Below, piece after piece: positions 35,392-43,729 of a stretch of 64,000 nt of DNA. Position 1 is the stretch's first letter. Each line of letters opens with the position of its first letter. Origin of the DNA: Sphingomonas lenta (GTDB lineage Bacteria; Pseudomonadota; Alphaproteobacteria; Sphingomonadales; Sphingomonadaceae); the NCBI RefSeq assembly GCF_002288825.1, contig NZ_NSLI01000003.1, positions 310,001-374,000 of the forward strand, given 5' to 3'. A program made the translations under genes and the position numbers. Below the pieces are notes generated by a model. The model made no database searches. It had not been told where the DNA came from and saw only the letters and a program-made list of their open reading frames with translations.

Positions 35392-36230
35392 CGACGCATA
35401 TGATCACCAGGCGGGGGGTGTTGGCGGGCGCGGCCGCGTGCGCGGCGGGCGCCGCTCTCGCGCAAGGGGCCAAGAAGCGCCTCGGGCGTGTCGGGCTCCA
35501 GCTCTACACGCTGCGCGAACCCTTCGCGAAGGACCCGCTCGGCACGCTCGAGCGGGTGGCCGGGATCGGCTATCGCGAGGTTGAGTTCGGCGGCGGCGGG
35601 TACGAGGCGATGGATCACGCCCGCCTGCGCGCGCGGATGGACAAGGTCGGGCTGACCGCGCCGTCGATCCATGTCGGCTACGAGGCCATGGCGACCGCGC
35701 CCGACCGTGCGGTGGCCATGGCGCGGACGCTGGGCGCGCGCACGCTGGTCGTCCCCTATATGGACGCGGCGCTGCGCACGCCCGCGCGCTGGCCGGGCGT
35801 CGTGGCGGACCTCAACCGCTTCGGCGCGTACGCGGCCAAGGCGGGGCTGGGCTTCGCCTACCACAACCACGATTTCGAGTTCACGGAGCGCGTGGGCGAG
35901 CGCAGCCTGTTCGACGTGCTGCTCGGCGAGCGCGACCCGGCGGTCGTCAAGATCGAGCTCGACCTGTACTGGGCGGTGCACGCGGGGCAGGACCCGATCG
36001 CGCTCATCCGGCGGCTGCCGGGGCAGATCTTCGCCTACCACGTCAAGGACCGCCGGCCCGACGGCTCGATGACGAGCGTGGGCGCGGGCGCTATCGACTT
36101 CGCGGGCATCTTCGCGCTCAACGACACGGCCGGCGTGCGGCACTTCTTCGTCGAGAACGACCGCGCGCCCGCACCCTTCTTCCCCGACGTGCGCGCGAGC
36201 TTCGACCACCTGCGCGCCTTGCGCTTCTAG
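35388..36230 (+). CDS. Tat-exported sugar phosphate isomerase/epimerase-like TIM-barrel protein
   Basis: A 280-residue TIM barrel with a twin-arginine signal (TRRGVLAGAAACAAGAALAQ). The barrel motifs are VGLQLYTLREPF, AYHNHDFEF (metal-site region), KIELDLYWAVHAGQDP (Glu/Asp), AYHVKDRRPDG (His/Asp) and FFVENDRAPA (Glu). It resembles the exported isomerase/lyase-like proteins that accompany GMC 3-dehydrogenases. It sits between the small and large GMC subunits, so it probably processes their 3-keto product in the periplasm. Confidence 0.86.
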   Translation: MTTHMITRRGVLAGAAACAAGAALAQGAKKRLGRVGLQLYTLREPFAKDPLGTLERVAGIGYREVEFGGGGYEAMDHARLRARMDKVGLTAPSIHVGYEAMATAPDRAVAMARTLGARTLVVPYMDAALRTPARWPGVVADLNRFGAYAAKAGLGFAYHNHDFEFTERVGERSLFDVLLGERDPAVVKIELDLYWAVHAGQDPIALIRRLPGQIFAYHVKDRRPDGSMTSVGAGAIDFAGIFALNDTAGVRHFFVENDRAPAPFFPDVRASFDHLRALRF

Positions 36231-36240
36231 GACCCGAGAC

Positions 36241-37917
36241 ATGGCAACCACGGACAGGTTCGACGCGATCGTGATCGGCTCCGGCGTCAGCGGCGGCTGG
36301 GCGGCCAAGGAGCTGACGGAAAAGGGCTTGAAGGTGCTCATGCTCGACCGCGGCGTTATGGTCGAGCACGGCGAGTACGCGCACGAGGGCAAGTCGGACG
36401 CCGAGATCCCGAGCCGCGACATCATGCCGCAGCGGCTGGTCGAGAGCGACTATTTCATCGGCAAGCACGGCTATGTCTCGCCCGCCAAAATCCAGCACCA
36501 CAACAACGACCGGCTGGACCCCTATGCGTACGACGAGGGCAGCAAATTCTACTGGATCCGTCCCGGCGCGGTCGGCGGCAAGTCGCTGATCTGGGGGCGG
36601 TGGAGCTTCCGCTGGAGCCCGGAGGACTTCGAGGCCAACAAGCGCGAGAACGTCGCGCTCGACTGGCCGATCCGCTACGACGACCTCGCGCCCTGGTACT
36701 CGTACGTCGAGAAATATGCGGGCGTGTCGGGCTCGCGCGAGAACCTGTCCTATCTGCCCGACAGCGAGTTCCAGCCGCCCATGCCGATGAACGCGCCGGA
36801 GAAGTGGGTCAAGGCGAACCTCGAAAAGGCGTTTCCCGGGCGCAAGCTCATCAACGCGCGGCTGTCGAACCTGACGGAGGACAAGCCGGAGCAGGGCCGC
36901 ACCAAATGCCAGATGCGCAACCAGTGCGGGCGCGGCTGCTCGTTCGGCGCCTATTTCTCGACCCAGGCGGTGACGCTTCCCGCCGCGCGCGCGACGGGGC
37001 GGCTGACGCTCCGGTCGGACGCGGTGGTGACCGGGCTCGACTATGATCCGGCGAAGAAGCGCGTGACCGCCGTCCGCGTGGTGGACGCGAAGACGGGTGC
37101 GGCGGAGACGATCCCGGCCCGGCTCGTCTTCCTGTGCGCGTCGGCGATCGCGTCGCTGCAGATCCTCATGAACTCGCGCCGGCCCGATGGCCGCAGCTGG
37201 TTCGACGGCAGCGGCACGCTCGGCCGCTACGTCATGGACCATATCCACCGCACCCACGCCTATGGCGAGGTGCCGGGCTTCACCGACATCGTCGAATATG
37301 GCCGCCGGCCGGGCGGCGTGTACGTGCCGCGCTTCCGCAACTTCGGCGGCGACGACGGGTCGGGTTTCGTGCGCGGCTACGGCTATCAGGGGAGCGCGTA
37401 CCGCCCGGTGGCGTTGCCGGAAGGGTTCGGCGCGTCGATGAAGCACGGGATGCGCCGCTACGGACCCTGGCGCTTCGGCATGGGCGCGTTCGGCGAGTGC
37501 CTGCCCTACGAGGACAACCGCGTGTCGCTGCACCCGACCAAGAAGGACCGGTTCGGCGTGCCGTTGATGGTGTTCAACGTCACCTTCCGCGAGAACGAGC
37601 TCAAGATGATGCGCGACGCGCGCGAGCAGGGCGAGGCGATGCTGCGCGCGGCAGGGCTGGTGAACGTCGGCAGCGACGAGAAGGAGCACGTGCCCGGCGA
37701 CGGCATCCACGAGATGGGCGGCGCGCGCATGGGCGCCGACCCGCGCCGGTCGGTGGTCAACAAATGGAGCCAGGCGCACGACGCGCCCAACCTGTTCGTC
37801 ACCGACGGCGCGCAGATGACGTCAGCGTCGTGCGTGAACCCGTCGTTGACCTTCATGGCGTTCACCGCGCGCGCGGCGGATCAGGCGGTGAAGCAGGTCA
37901 AGGCGGGCGTGATTTGA
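36241..37917 (+). CDS. GMC-family FAD dehydrogenase, glucoside 3-dehydrogenase-like large subunit
   Basis: A 558-residue glucose-methanol-choline oxidoreductase. FAD motif IGSGVSGG near residue 12, GAVGGKSLIWGRWSFRW for FAD positioning, active-site His490 (GIHEMGGARMG) and Asn533 (CVNPSLT). Three cysteines at 223, 229 and 233 (KCQMRNQCGRGC) recall the iron-sulfur cluster seen in bacterial FAD glucose and glucoside 3-dehydrogenases. No own signal peptide; export with the Tat-tagged small subunit is inferred. Electrons would go to the cytochrome at 29962. Likely oxidises the C3 hydroxyl of sugars in glycosides. Confidence 0.88.
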   Translation: MATTDRFDAIVIGSGVSGGWAAKELTEKGLKVLMLDRGVMVEHGEYAHEGKSDAEIPSRDIMPQRLVESDYFIGKHGYVSPAKIQHHNNDRLDPYAYDEGSKFYWIRPGAVGGKSLIWGRWSFRWSPEDFEANKRENVALDWPIRYDDLAPWYSYVEKYAGVSGSRENLSYLPDSEFQPPMPMNAPEKWVKANLEKAFPGRKLINARLSNLTEDKPEQGRTKCQMRNQCGRGCSFGAYFSTQAVTLPAARATGRLTLRSDAVVTGLDYDPAKKRVTAVRVVDAKTGAAETIPARLVFLCASAIASLQILMNSRRPDGRSWFDGSGTLGRYVMDHIHRTHAYGEVPGFTDIVEYGRRPGGVYVPRFRNFGGDDGSGFVRGYGYQGSAYRPVALPEGFGASMKHGMRRYGPWRFGMGAFGECLPYEDNRVSLHPTKKDRFGVPLMVFNVTFRENELKMMRDAREQGEAMLRAAGLVNVGSDEKEHVPGDGIHEMGGARMGADPRRSVVNKWSQAHDAPNLFVTDGAQMTSASCVNPSLTFMAFTARAADQAVKQVKAGVI

Positions 37918-37975
37918 AAACCGGACCGCGCGGGCGCGATGGACAGCCCGGCCCGCCGCCGCCCATAACGGCGCG

Positions 37976-38452
37976 GTGATCGACGACCTAGCGCTCCGCC
38001 CGCTCGAGCCCGCCTATCTCTCCGTCCTCAGGACCCGCGCCGCGATCAACGCGGGCGTGCTGCTCGCGCTCGCGCTCGGGGCCGAGATCGCCGTACGGTC
38101 GCAGGGCGGTCCGCCGGGGCTGGTCGCGGCGCCCGCGCTGCTCCTGGCGGCGTGGTCCGTGTTCCTCGCGCCGCAGCGGCGCTGGGCGCGCTGGGCCTAT
38201 GCGTTCACCGAGACCGAGCTGCACGTCGCGCGCGGCTGGTGGACGCACGCGCACACGATCGTGCCCGTGCGCCGCGTCCAGCATATCGACCTCACCCGCG
38301 CGCCCCTGGAGCGCAAGCACGGCCTCGCCACGTTGGTGCTGCACACGGCGGGCACGGAGCACAGCCGCGTCGTCCTGCCCGGCCTCCTGCGCGAGGAGGC
38401 GGAGCGGATCCGCGACGACATCCGCGCCTCCATCGAACGGGAAGCCCGGTGA
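37976..38452 (+). CDS. bPH2-domain membrane protein, YdbS-like
   Basis: A 158-residue protein with two membrane segments (INAGVLLALALGAEIAV and LVAAPALLLAAWSVFLA) followed by one bacterial PH-like domain (YAFTETELHVARGWWTH, VPVRRVQHIDLTRAPLERKHG). Size and layout equal E. coli YdbS, and the next gene resembles YdbT. GTG start; its stop overlaps the GTG of the next gene. Function of the pair is not established; a membrane-associated scaffold or lipid-interacting role is inferred. Confidence 0.87.
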   Translation: MIDDLALRPLEPAYLSVLRTRAAINAGVLLALALGAEIAVRSQGGPPGLVAAPALLLAAWSVFLAPQRRWARWAYAFTETELHVARGWWTHAHTIVPVRRVQHIDLTRAPLERKHGLATLVLHTAGTEHSRVVLPGLLREEAERIRDDIRASIEREAR

Positions 38453-39885
38453 GCGGACCGCGCCGCCGCCACCCGGGCACGGTGGCGGTGCAGATGCTGC
38501 GCCAGGCGCCGTCCACGCTGCTCGGCCTGCCCGCCTTCTTCGCGGTCGCGGGCGGGCGGGGCTTGCGCGAAATCGCGCTCGTCGTGCTGGTCATGGCCGC
38601 CGTCAGTGCGGTCGTCGCCTGGGCGCAGTGGCGCGCCTTCACCTATCAGGTCGACGCGGACGGGCTCACCATCGCCGACGGCGTGTTCAGCAAGAGCCGC
38701 CGCACCATCCCGCGCTCGCGCATCCAGGACGTGTCGATCGAGCAGCACGCGCTGCAGCGGTTGTTCGGTCTGGCGCTGGTGCGGCTGGAGACGGGTGGGG
38801 GCGATAAGAACGAGGGCGCGATCGACAGCGTCTCGCTCGCCGAAGCCACGCGCCTGCGCGACCTGCTGCGCCAGGCGGAGGCTGGGGAGGCGGACGCGCC
38901 GGCCGAGCGCGTCCTCTTCGCCATGCTGCCGGGCCGCGTGCTCCTGATGGGCCTGTTCCGCTTCTCGCTCGTGTGGATCGCGGGCATCTACGCCGCGCTC
39001 CAGGCGCTGGACGGCTTCGTCAACCTCGATCGCGAAACGGTGCTGCGCTGGCTAGGCGTCGCCGAGCAGGAGATCAGGGCGGGGCGCACCGCGCTCCTGG
39101 CACTCCTCGCTCTCGTCCCTGTGGCGCTGCTGCTCGGGCTGGTCGCGGGCGTGGTGCGCACCGTGCTCGCGCAATGGGGGTTCCGGGTCACGGTGGCGGA
39201 CGGGCGCTTCCGCAGGAGGCGCGGACTGCTGACGCGCTCGGAGGTGGTGGTCGCGGCGAAGCGCGTGCAGCTGTCGCTTGTCGAGCGCGGGCTGGTGAGC
39301 GGCCGGCTCGGCTGGGCGGGGCTCCAGTTCCAGACGCTGGGCGGCAGCGACGATCCCGGCGGCCGGCAGGAGATGGCGCCCTTCGCGCGCGACGCGGAGA
39401 TCGCGGCCGTCGCCGAGGCGGCGGGCTTGCCGCTCATCGACCGCGACGCGCTCCGCCCGGTCGCCGCCGGCCATGTCCCGCGCATGCTGCTGAGCTACGT
39501 CACACTGCCGCTCGTCGCGGTGCTGGCGGCCTCGTTCTTCGAACCGGCGGCGCTGCTCGCGCTGCCCCTGTTCGCGATCCCCGTCGCGGCGGCACTGCTG
39601 GCGCGGCGGCGGCACCGCTTCGCGCTCGGCCCCGACACGCTTCAGGTGACGCGCGGCGTGATCACCGCGCGCGAGTGGGTGGTGCCGCTCGACAACGTCC
39701 AGGCGGTCACCGTGTCGCGGAGCTGGCTCCAGCGGCGGCTCGGCACCGCCACCGTGCATGTCGGCACCGCGGGCGCGCGGGGGGCTGCGCGGCCGGACGT
39801 GGTCGATGTCGAGGAGGGGGGGGCGGGCGCGCTCGCGCTAGCCCTGGTCCGGCCTCACCATTCGGCGAAGCTGCCGTCCTTGTAG
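38449..39885 (+). CDS. bPH2-repeat membrane protein, YdbT-like
   Basis: A 478-residue partner of the preceding protein with three bPH2 units: YQVDADGLTIADGVFSKSRR, FRVTVADGRFRRRRGLLTRS, and HRFALGPDTLQVTRGVITAR. Paired membrane segments lie between them. Near the C-terminus the frame passes through a run of eight G (39816-39823) and then runs 31 bases into the convergent galactonate dehydratase gene. With seven G it would end at 39841 and avoid the overlap, so the present end may reflect a slipped tract or read error. Confidence 0.85.
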   Translation: MSGPRRRHPGTVAVQMLRQAPSTLLGLPAFFAVAGGRGLREIALVVLVMAAVSAVVAWAQWRAFTYQVDADGLTIADGVFSKSRRTIPRSRIQDVSIEQHALQRLFGLALVRLETGGGDKNEGAIDSVSLAEATRLRDLLRQAEAGEADAPAERVLFAMLPGRVLLMGLFRFSLVWIAGIYAALQALDGFVNLDRETVLRWLGVAEQEIRAGRTALLALLALVPVALLLGLVAGVVRTVLAQWGFRVTVADGRFRRRRGLLTRSEVVVAAKRVQLSLVERGLVSGRLGWAGLQFQTLGGSDDPGGRQEMAPFARDAEIAAVAEAAGLPLIDRDALRPVAAGHVPRMLLSYVTLPLVAVLAASFFEPAALLALPLFAIPVAAALLARRRHRFALGPDTLQVTRGVITAREWVVPLDNVQAVTVSRSWLQRRLGTATVHVGTAGARGAARPDVVDVEEGGAGALALALVRPHHSAKLPSL

Positions 39886-40994
39886 CGCCACACGGGGTTG
39901 CGCCAGCGGTGCGGCTCCTTGGCCGCCTCGCGCACCGCCGCCTCGTCGATCTCGACGCCTAAGCCCGGCCCCTGCGGGATGGGGAGGTTGCCCTCGACGG
40001 GCGTCAGCGCGTCCTTGTTGGTGACGAAATGCAGGAGGTCGTGTCCGACGTTGTAGTGGATGCCCAAGGACATCTCCTGGATCGCGAGATTGGGCGTGCA
40101 GGCGGCGAGCTGGAGGCATGACGCCAGCGCCAGCGGTCCCAGCGGGCAGTGCGGCGCGACCGCCACGTCGTACGCCTCCGCCATCGCGGCTATCTTGCGG
40201 CATTCCAGGATGCCGCCCGCGTGGCTCAGGTCAGGCTGGATGATATCGACCGCGCCCGCCGCCAGGAACGGCTTGAAGTCCCAGCGCGAGTAGAGCCGCT
40301 CGCCCAGCGCGATCGGCGTGGAGACGAGTTGGCTGAGCTGCGCCAGCCCTTCCGGGTTCTCGGACAGCAGCGGCTCCTCGATGAAGAGCAGGCCCAGCGG
40401 TTCGAGCAGCTTGGCGAGCTGCTTCGCCATCGGCTTGTGCACGCGGCCGTGGAAGTCGAGGCCGACGTCCATGCCCTCTGCCTGCGCCGCGCGGACGCGC
40501 TGCACGACCTCGTCCAAGAGCTTGGGCGTGCCCAGGAAGTCGAGCTCGGCCGTGGCGTTCATCTTCACCGCCGTGAAGCCCTGCTCGCGACGCGCGGCCG
40601 CATTGGCGGCCACGTCGTCCGGCCGGTCGCCGCCGATCCAGGCGTATGCGCGGATGAACTCGCGCACCTGGCCGCCCAGCATCTCCCAGGCGGGGACGCC
40701 GTAGTGGCGGCCCTTCAGGTCCCACAGCGCCTGTTCGAGCCCCGCCAGCGCCGACATGAGCACCGGCCCGCCGCGATAGAAGCCGCCGCGGTACGCGACC
40801 TGCCAGATATCCTCGATGCGGCGAGGATCGTGGCCGATGAAGCGGTCGCGCAGCGCCTCGAACGCGCCGTCGACCGACTCCGCCCAGCCTTCCAGGCTCG
40901 CCTCGCCCCAGCCGAACGCGCCGTCTTGCGTCTCGACGCGGACGAACAGCCAGCGGGGCGGGACGACGAAGGTTTCGATGCGGGCGATCTTCAA
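39855..40994 (-). CDS. dgoD: D-galactonate dehydratase (enolase superfamily)
   Basis: A 379-residue enzyme, near the E. coli DgoD length, converting galactonate to 2-keto-3-deoxygalactonate. Mg ligands and catalytic residues of the family are present: DFHGRVHKPM (Asp, His), FIEEPLLSENP (Glu), IALGERLYSR (Glu), VAPHCPLGPLALASC (His) and LAIQEMSLGIHYN (Glu). It starts with TTG (40992-40994) behind a GGAG site; an in-frame TGA twelve bases upstream excludes a longer form. No other dgo genes are adjacent. Specificity for another aldonate cannot be excluded. Confidence 0.87.
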   Translation of the reverse strand: MKIARIETFVVPPRWLFVRVETQDGAFGWGEASLEGWAESVDGAFEALRDRFIGHDPRRIEDIWQVAYRGGFYRGGPVLMSALAGLEQALWDLKGRHYGVPAWEMLGGQVREFIRAYAWIGGDRPDDVAANAAARREQGFTAVKMNATAELDFLGTPKLLDEVVQRVRAAQAEGMDVGLDFHGRVHKPMAKQLAKLLEPLGLLFIEEPLLSENPEGLAQLSQLVSTPIALGERLYSRWDFKPFLAAGAVDIIQPDLSHAGGILECRKIAAMAEAYDVAVAPHCPLGPLALASCLQLAACTPNLAIQEMSLGIHYNVGHDLLHFVTNKDALTPVEGNLPIPQGPGLGVEIDEAAVREAAKEPHRWRNPVWRYKDGSFAEW

Positions 40995-41010
40995 GGCCGT
41001 GCTCCGTCAG

Positions 41011-41033
41011 ACGTGAATAAATACGACATATCC
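41011..41033 (-). promoter_or_regulatory. AT-rich upstream element of dgoD
   Basis: On the minus strand ATATGTCGTATTTATTCACG lies about 20-40 bases before the TTG start, an AT-rich island in otherwise GC-rich DNA. Suggests a promoter or regulator site for the aldonate gene; no exact -35/-10 pair is convincing. Confidence 0.3.
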
Positions 41034-41055
41034 GCCGGGCCGACGGACGCAAGCG

Positions 41056-43548
41056 TCACGCGTCGCGCAACGCCTCGGCGGGGCGAACGCGCAAGGTTGG
41101 CAGATTGCCCAACACGCCGACCAGGACGGTCGCGCCGGCCGCCGCGAGGATCGTGCCCCCGACCGCCCACCAGGAGGGCGCGAAAGGCAGCTCGAACAAC
41201 CGCGTCATCACGAACCACCCGGCGGCCAGCCCGACGGCGAGCGCCACGCCCACGAGCAGCAGCGAGAGCAGCCCGTACTCGATCGCCTGCGCGCCCAAGA
41301 CCTGCCGCCGCGTCGCGCCCAGCAGCTTCAAGACCACCGCGTCGGCGCGCCTGGTGCGTGCGGAGGCGGCGACCGCGCCGACGAGCACGGCGATGCCCGC
41401 GGCCACCGTCGCCGCCGCGGCGACGCGCACCGCCAGCGCGATGCGGCCGATCAGCTCGCCCACTTGCCCGATCACGTCGCCGACGCGCACCAGAGTCACC
41501 GACGGCAGCGCGTCCGCCACCGCGCGCGCGACCGCGCCGTCGCGCGCCGGGTCGGAATAGACGCTTGCCAAGACGCCGTGCGGCGCCTCCTCGATCAGGC
41601 CCGGCGAGAAGACGATCGCGAAGTTGAGGCCGAGCGCGTTCCAGTCGATCTGGCGCAGCGCGGCGACGCGCGCGGGCACCTCCACGCCGAGCACGAGCAC
41701 GGTGATCTCGTCGCCGATCTTGAGGCCGAGCGCTTCGGCCGCGCGGTCCTCCAGCGAGACGAGCGGCGGGCCCTTGTAGTCGGCGGGCCACCAGCGCCCC
41801 TCCACGACGCGGTTGCGCGGCGGCACGGCGGTCGACCAAGTGATGGTGCGGTCGCCGCGCAGCACCCAGGCGCCCTCGGGCAGGTCGCCCATCTCGTCGA
41901 CGCGCCGGCCCTTCAGCGCGATGATCGAGCCGCGTAAACTAGGCGTCGTCTCTATCCGGTTCGCCCCCGCAGCCGACGCGACGGCGCGGCGAAAGGCGGG
42001 CGCGTCGTCGGGTTGGAGGTCGATCGCGAAGAAGCGCGGCGCGCGCTCGGGCGCGGTGGAGCGCATGGCTTGGGAGAGGCTGGTGTTGATCGCCGCCAGC
42101 GCGACGAAGATCGAGAAGCCGAGCCCCAGCGCCACCACCAGCCGGTCGGTCTGCGCACCCGGCCGGTGGAGCCCAGAGAGCCCCAGCCGCATGAGCGTTC
42201 CCCGCGGCCGCGGCGCGCGGGCGGCGAGCCAGCGGACGAGGAGGCCCACGAGCCACAGCCCCAGGATCAGCGCCGCGGTCGCGCCCACGAACCAGCCCGC
42301 GAGCCGCCGGTCGGTCGCGGTCAGCACCGCCAGCGCGACCAGCGCCGCGACGAGCGACGCCATGGCGGCGATCGTGGGCGTGGGCGGCCAACGCCGGCGC
42401 GCCACCGCGTCGCGCAGCAGCGCGGCGGCGGGCACCGCGCGCGCGCGGGCCAGCGCGGGCAGCGCGAAGAGCAGCGTGACGATGATTCCCAGCGCCGCCG
42501 CCAGCCCGAGCGGGCGGGGGTAGAGGCCGAGCCGCGGCTGGACGGGCAGCGCCTCGCCCGCCACCGCGACGACGATCGCCGGGGCGGCGGCGCCGACCGC
42601 GAGGCCGAGCAGCAGCCCCAGCCCCGCCACCAGCCCGAGTTCGGCGAGGAACATGGATGCGATCAGCCCGGAGCGCGCGCCCAGCACCTTGAGCGTAGCG
42701 ACCGTGCGCGTCTTGGCGGCGAGGTAGGCGGACACGCCGCTGCCCACGCCGACGCCCGCGATGGCGAGCGCGGCGAGGCCGACGAGCAGCAGGAATTGGC
42801 CGAGCTGGCCGATGCCGCGGCGCAGGCCCCCGCCCGCCTCGGTCGCGGTGCGCGCCGACCAGCCGGCGTTCGGGAAGCGCCGCCTGACCGCGTCGCCGAG
42901 CGCGGCCGCCTGCTCCGGCCGTTCGAGCGCGAGCCGGTAGCGGCTGGTGTAGAGCGTGCCCGGCTGGACCAGCCCCGTGCGGTCGAGCGTGGGCAAGTCG
43001 ACGATGACGCGCGGCCCCAGGCTGAACCCCTCGCCGAGCGCGTCGGGCTCCTCGGCGATGACGCCCGTGATGGTCAGCCGCGCCTCGCCGACGCGGATCG
43101 GGTCGCCGACACGCAACCGCAGCCGGTCCGCCAGCGCCTCCGCGACGATCGCGCCGCCCGGCACGCGGCCGGGCGCGGGCGCGCCGGGTTCTAGGCGGAA
43201 GCGGCCGATCAGCGGCCAGTGGTCGTCCACCGCCTTGAGGTCGACGAGCGTCGGCGCGCCGCCCTCCGGCTCGACCATCGCGCGCAAGGACAGCGTCTCG
43301 GACAGGCGGCCGAGCGAGGAGAACATCGACTGCTCCTCGACCGTCGCGCGACGCTGCGACACGCGCAGCTCCAGGTCGCCGCCCAGCACGGTGCGTCCCT
43401 GGTCCGACAGCGCCGCCAGCATGCTCGCCGACACCGACCCGATCCCCGCCAGCGCCGCGGTGCCGAGCAGCAGGCACAGGCCGAGCAGCAACAATCCCCG
43501 CCCGCTGCGCTTGAGGTCGCGCCAAGCGAGGCGGAGGGCGAGCGTCAC
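41056..43548 (-). CDS. ABC transporter permease, YbbP-like (FtsX family)
   Basis: An 830-residue inner-membrane protein with the double FtsX/MacB-permease layout: N-terminal membrane helix (GLLLLGLCLLLGTAALAGI), large periplasmic domain, FtsX helices at about 270-420, a middle quartet, then a second periplasmic domain and FtsX helices at the C-terminus (GAVAASARTRRADAVVLKLLG). It pairs with the ATPase at 43730. The trio with TesA equals E. coli tesA-ybbA-ybbP. GTG at 43546-43548 is chosen; the open frame further upstream only reads through a repeat element. Probably works on lipoprotein or lipid release from the membrane. Confidence 0.88.
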   Translation of the reverse strand: MTLALRLAWRDLKRSGRGLLLLGLCLLLGTAALAGIGSVSASMLAALSDQGRTVLGGDLELRVSQRRATVEEQSMFSSLGRLSETLSLRAMVEPEGGAPTLVDLKAVDDHWPLIGRFRLEPGAPAPGRVPGGAIVAEALADRLRLRVGDPIRVGEARLTITGVIAEEPDALGEGFSLGPRVIVDLPTLDRTGLVQPGTLYTSRYRLALERPEQAAALGDAVRRRFPNAGWSARTATEAGGGLRRGIGQLGQFLLLVGLAALAIAGVGVGSGVSAYLAAKTRTVATLKVLGARSGLIASMFLAELGLVAGLGLLLGLAVGAAAPAIVVAVAGEALPVQPRLGLYPRPLGLAAALGIIVTLLFALPALARARAVPAAALLRDAVARRRWPPTPTIAAMASLVAALVALAVLTATDRRLAGWFVGATAALILGLWLVGLLVRWLAARAPRPRGTLMRLGLSGLHRPGAQTDRLVVALGLGFSIFVALAAINTSLSQAMRSTAPERAPRFFAIDLQPDDAPAFRRAVASAAGANRIETTPSLRGSIIALKGRRVDEMGDLPEGAWVLRGDRTITWSTAVPPRNRVVEGRWWPADYKGPPLVSLEDRAAEALGLKIGDEITVLVLGVEVPARVAALRQIDWNALGLNFAIVFSPGLIEEAPHGVLASVYSDPARDGAVARAVADALPSVTLVRVGDVIGQVGELIGRIALAVRVAAAATVAAGIAVLVGAVAASARTRRADAVVLKLLGATRRQVLGAQAIEYGLLSLLLVGVALAVGLAAGWFVMTRLFELPFAPSWWAVGGTILAAAGATVLVGVLGNLPTLRVRPAEALRDA

Positions 43549-43571
43549 GCCGTCGCTTCTCCACACTCGCC

Positions 43572-43706
43572 CGTCACCCCGGACTTGTTCCGGGGTCCAT
43601 CGTGGTGCGGGTGGTGACCTGTCCAGTTTCGCACGAACGGACCTCCCCACGCTCTCCAACGCTTCGCTCGGACAGCGATGGACCCCGGAACAAGTCCGGG
43701 GTGACG
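43572..43706. repeat. REPIN-like inverted repeat element, copy 2
   Basis: Arms 43572-43602 and 43676-43706 are identical to those at 7263 and 7366, again in inverted orientation, with an unrelated 73-base centre. This copy lies inside an operon, in the 181-base gap between the ATPase and permease genes, whereas the other two copies lie between convergent genes. Confidence 0.85.
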
Positions 43707-43729
43707 GGAGGGAAGGGCGAAGGTTCGAC

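Noticed and set aside
43549..43659. 37-codon N-terminal extension of the YbbP-like permease
   Set aside because: The extension translates the REPIN-like repeat arm. The conserved start VTLALRLAWRDLKRSG begins at the GTG at 43546-43548.
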